Source: Methanomicrobiaceae archaeon UBA436 (lineage in GTDB: Archaea > Halobacteriota > Methanomicrobia > Methanomicrobiales > Methanoculleaceae). Taken from it: DNA of 7,504 nt. Positions 5,995 through 7,504 of this stretch are shown here, in pieces. Numbering within the stretch: the stretch's first letter is position 1; each line of letters opens with the position of its first letter. The translations under genes and the position numbers were made by a program. The notes under the pieces are model-generated. The model was given only the letters and a program-made list of their open reading frames with translations. It made no database searches and was not told where the DNA came from. The DNA is taken from the NCBI GenBank assembly GCA_002497965.1, contig DAFR01000085.1:1-7504 (forward strand), in the 5' to 3' direction.

Positions 5995-7478
5995 TCTTCA
6001 CCCTCGCCGTCCAGGCCGACGATCTCGGAGAAACGTTTGAGGATGGGATCGATTATCAGGGCGAGCAGACCTTCTTTATCCTTTGCCATGGAGAAATAAC
6101 TGAGGGGGATCATGGCGGCAGCCATCGTGGCATGCCCGCCCGCCTCCCCGATGGAGCCGAACGCCTCGGCCATAACGTTCCCGAGATGGAGCCTGATATC
6201 CTTGTTTCGGGCCGATATGACGATGTTCTGGTCTGTGATGCCATAGACCAGGGCGGTGTTCACGCCTTCAAGGTGGATCAGCATATCGGCCGCCTGCGGG
6301 AGGGCGTCCCGGTTCCTGATATAACCTACGTTTGAGAAGAGGTAACCGCTATTGATCTTCCGGTTCCGGATGGCGTTGCCTATGATCTCGATCGTCTCCA
6401 GCGAGACCGATGGGGAGGTGATCTTATCCAGGAGATCCGCATCCGTGAGGGGGAGGAGGAACGCCGCGTAGTTGAGATCCTGGGGGGTGACGTTCCGCTT
6501 GAAATCTCGTGTATCGGCCCTGATACCGTACAGGAGCGCTGTGGCCACCGTTTTGCTCACCGGGATATCGAGTTCCATCAGGTATTGGGTCATGATGCTT
6601 GCCGTGGCTCCAACGCCTGGCCTGATATCGATGAAGTCTGCGACGGTGGATGGCGGTTCGGTGTTGTTCTTGTGATGGTCTATGATTATGTTGACCCTGG
6701 TCGATTTTGGCAGATTGTTGTTCACGCCGGGCCCGGACGAGTCTACCAGAGCGATGTAACCGCACTCCTCCAGCATCTGGGGGGTTAGACGCTCCATCTT
6801 GATGTCCAGGAGGTTTATAAACGCCCGGTTCTCCTGATGACCGATATCTCCTTCATAGACGATACGGCAGTTGAGTTTGTTGTGGCTTGCATGCCGCGCT
6901 ATCAGTGAGAGCGCCATGGCGCTTGATATCGAATCGGGATCAGGGTTTAAGTGGGCGACGATGCAGAGCGTCCCCTCCCAGGAGGCAAGCAGATCGTATA
7001 GCCGCAGGGCAAGCCGTGAAGAGTGGAGTTTCCTGATATGGTAGATGGCGGTTCGCGCCACCACCTCCTGGGGGTAGAGGACTACATCAGCGCCTTCCTG
7101 CTGGAGGAGATCGACGCTGACCGCGTCGATGGCGCGGGCGATGACATAGGTCGCCGGGTAGCGGCTCTTGATGGTCTTGAGGGCGGCCAGGTTGGCCTCC
7201 CGGTCGTTTGCCAGGATGAAGGCAACCTCGGGGACGGGCAGCCCATCCATGAAGCCCGGGTTGCGGAAGTCGCGAACAAGTGCATTGTACTTCTGGTCCC
7301 GGAGGTCTTCCACCCGTTTTTCGTCCTTATCGACGATGATGAGATCCTCGGTCTCCTTGGCGAGTTCCTCGGCCACGTTGTAGCCCGTGCTCCCGCACCC
7401 AAGTATGATGTACTTGACACGTTCCTTCGAAACGTTCTGGACCGCCTCAGGCATGCGTACAATGGTGTAACGTTCCAT
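5991..7478 (-). CDS. RCK_N (TrkA-N)-DHH-DHHA1 fusion protein, putative phosphoesterase
   Basis: This 495-residue soluble protein joins a regulatory and a catalytic part. Residues about 21-140 form an RCK_N/TrkA-N Rossmann fold with the dinucleotide loop G-C-G-S-T-G (27-32), the acidic residue Asp50 ending strand 2 (I-I-V-D-K-D), and A-F-I-L-A-N-D-R-E-A-N (86-96), as in K+ channel and transporter subunits that bind NAD(H) or ATP. Residues about 168-330 are a DHH domain: H-L-N-P-D-P-D-S-I-S-S-A (176-187), A-L-V-D (243-246), D-H-H (267-269), G-A-T-A-S (290-294) and G-I-R-A-D-T-R-D-F (318-326). The metal-binding residues appear intact. DHHA1 follows, with S-A-R (421-424 region) and G-G-H-A-T-M-A-A (447-454). 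There are no membrane segments and no RCK_C domain. DHH-DHHA1 proteins hydrolyse nanoRNA, pAp or cyclic di-AMP; which substrate applies here is unknown. It is the first gene of the operon. A second ATG at 7454 (M-P-E-A-V) is an alternative start. Confidence 0.88.
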   Translation of the reverse strand: MERYTIVRMPEAVQNVSKERVKYIILGCGSTGYNVAEELAKETEDLIIVDKDEKRVEDLRDQKYNALVRDFRNPGFMDGLPVPEVAFILANDREANLAALKTIKSRYPATYVIARAIDAVSVDLLQQEGADVVLYPQEVVARTAIYHIRKLHSSRLALRLYDLLASWEGTLCIVAHLNPDPDSISSAMALSLIARHASHNKLNCRIVYEGDIGHQENRAFINLLDIKMERLTPQMLEECGYIALVDSSGPGVNNNLPKSTRVNIIIDHHKNNTEPPSTVADFIDIRPGVGATASIMTQYLMELDIPVSKTVATALLYGIRADTRDFKRNVTPQDLNYAAFLLPLTDADLLDKITSPSVSLETIEIIGNAIRNRKINSGYLFSNVGYIRNRDALPQAADMLIHLEGVNTALVYGITDQNIVISARNKDIRLHLGNVMAEAFGSIGEAGGHATMAAAMIPLSYFSMAKDKEGLLALIIDPILKRFSEIVGLDGEGEE

Positions 7479-7504
7479 GGTATTTAACTTGCGGGGGTGA
7501 AGGG
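7479..7504 (-). promoter_or_regulatory. Possible promoter of the DHH-mptE-radical SAM operon
   Basis: Only 26 bases upstream of the DHH gene are visible. On the minus strand they hold a TATA-like AAGTTAAATA (7481-7490) and no clear Shine-Dalgarno site. The centre of TTAAATA is only about 6 bases before the ATG at 7478, but about 30 bases before the internal ATG at 7454. If it is a real TATA box, transcription would start near 7454-7458 and the protein would begin there as a leaderless message. Alternatively, the true promoter lies beyond the window. Confidence 0.3.

Noticed and set aside
5545..6099. A 184-codon + strand open frame across the mptE/DHH junction
   Set aside because: It is antisense to two well-supported overlapping genes and shows no domain.
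5991..7478. Type II inorganic pyrophosphatase (also a DHH-family enzyme) as the identity of the fusion protein
   Set aside because: Those enzymes carry a DHHA2 domain. The G-G-H-A-T-M-A-A motif here is of the DHHA1 type, and the RCK_N domain is not part of them.

Overview
The window looks like a chromosomal stretch of a methanogenic euryarchaeon, most likely of the order Methanomicrobiales and resembling Methanoculleus. The evidence is a GC-rich sequence with short AT-rich promoter gaps, an archaeal/eukaryal-type isoleucyl-tRNA synthetase, an archaeal Thg1, an archaeal MptE (methanopterin pathway) and a COG1031-type radical SAM protein. The genus is an inference from overall protein appearance, not from a search. 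Six protein genes fill nearly the whole window. I see no rRNA, tRNA, CRISPR array, insertion sequence or integration site, and no gene is visibly broken except that ileS is cut by the left edge.

Left part (1-2445): the 3' part of ileS on the + strand, starting at its KMSKS loop, converges on a minus-strand pair consisting of a small PRC-barrel protein gene followed by thg1 (tRNA-His guanylyltransferase). The ends of ileS and thg1 overlap by 18 bases. Two genes of tRNA charging and maturation therefore meet tail to tail.

Middle (2446-3734): a 51-base AT-rich divergent promoter gap separates the PRC-barrel gene from a + strand gene for a site-2-type M50 membrane metalloprotease with two C-terminal CBS domains. 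A gene-free convergent gap of about 100 bases follows.

Right part (3735-7478): a tightly packed minus-strand operon is transcribed from right to left. Its first gene encodes an RCK_N (TrkA-N)-DHH-DHHA1 fusion. The second is mptE, for 6-hydroxymethyl-7,8-dihydropterin pyrophosphokinase, starting in an ATGA overlap. The third encodes a radical SAM enzyme with an unusual CX7CX2C cluster motif and a C-terminal helix-hairpin-helix, starting 11 bases inside mptE. The overlaps suggest translational coupling. Two of the three proteins have no function that I can assign. The most interesting points are the domain fusion, which joins a K+-channel-type nucleotide sensor to a possible cyclic-dinucleotide or oligonucleotide phosphodiesterase, and the coupling of an orphan radical SAM enzyme to a pterin cofactor gene. 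Otherwise this is an ordinary housekeeping region, and I see no clear new defence or mobile system.
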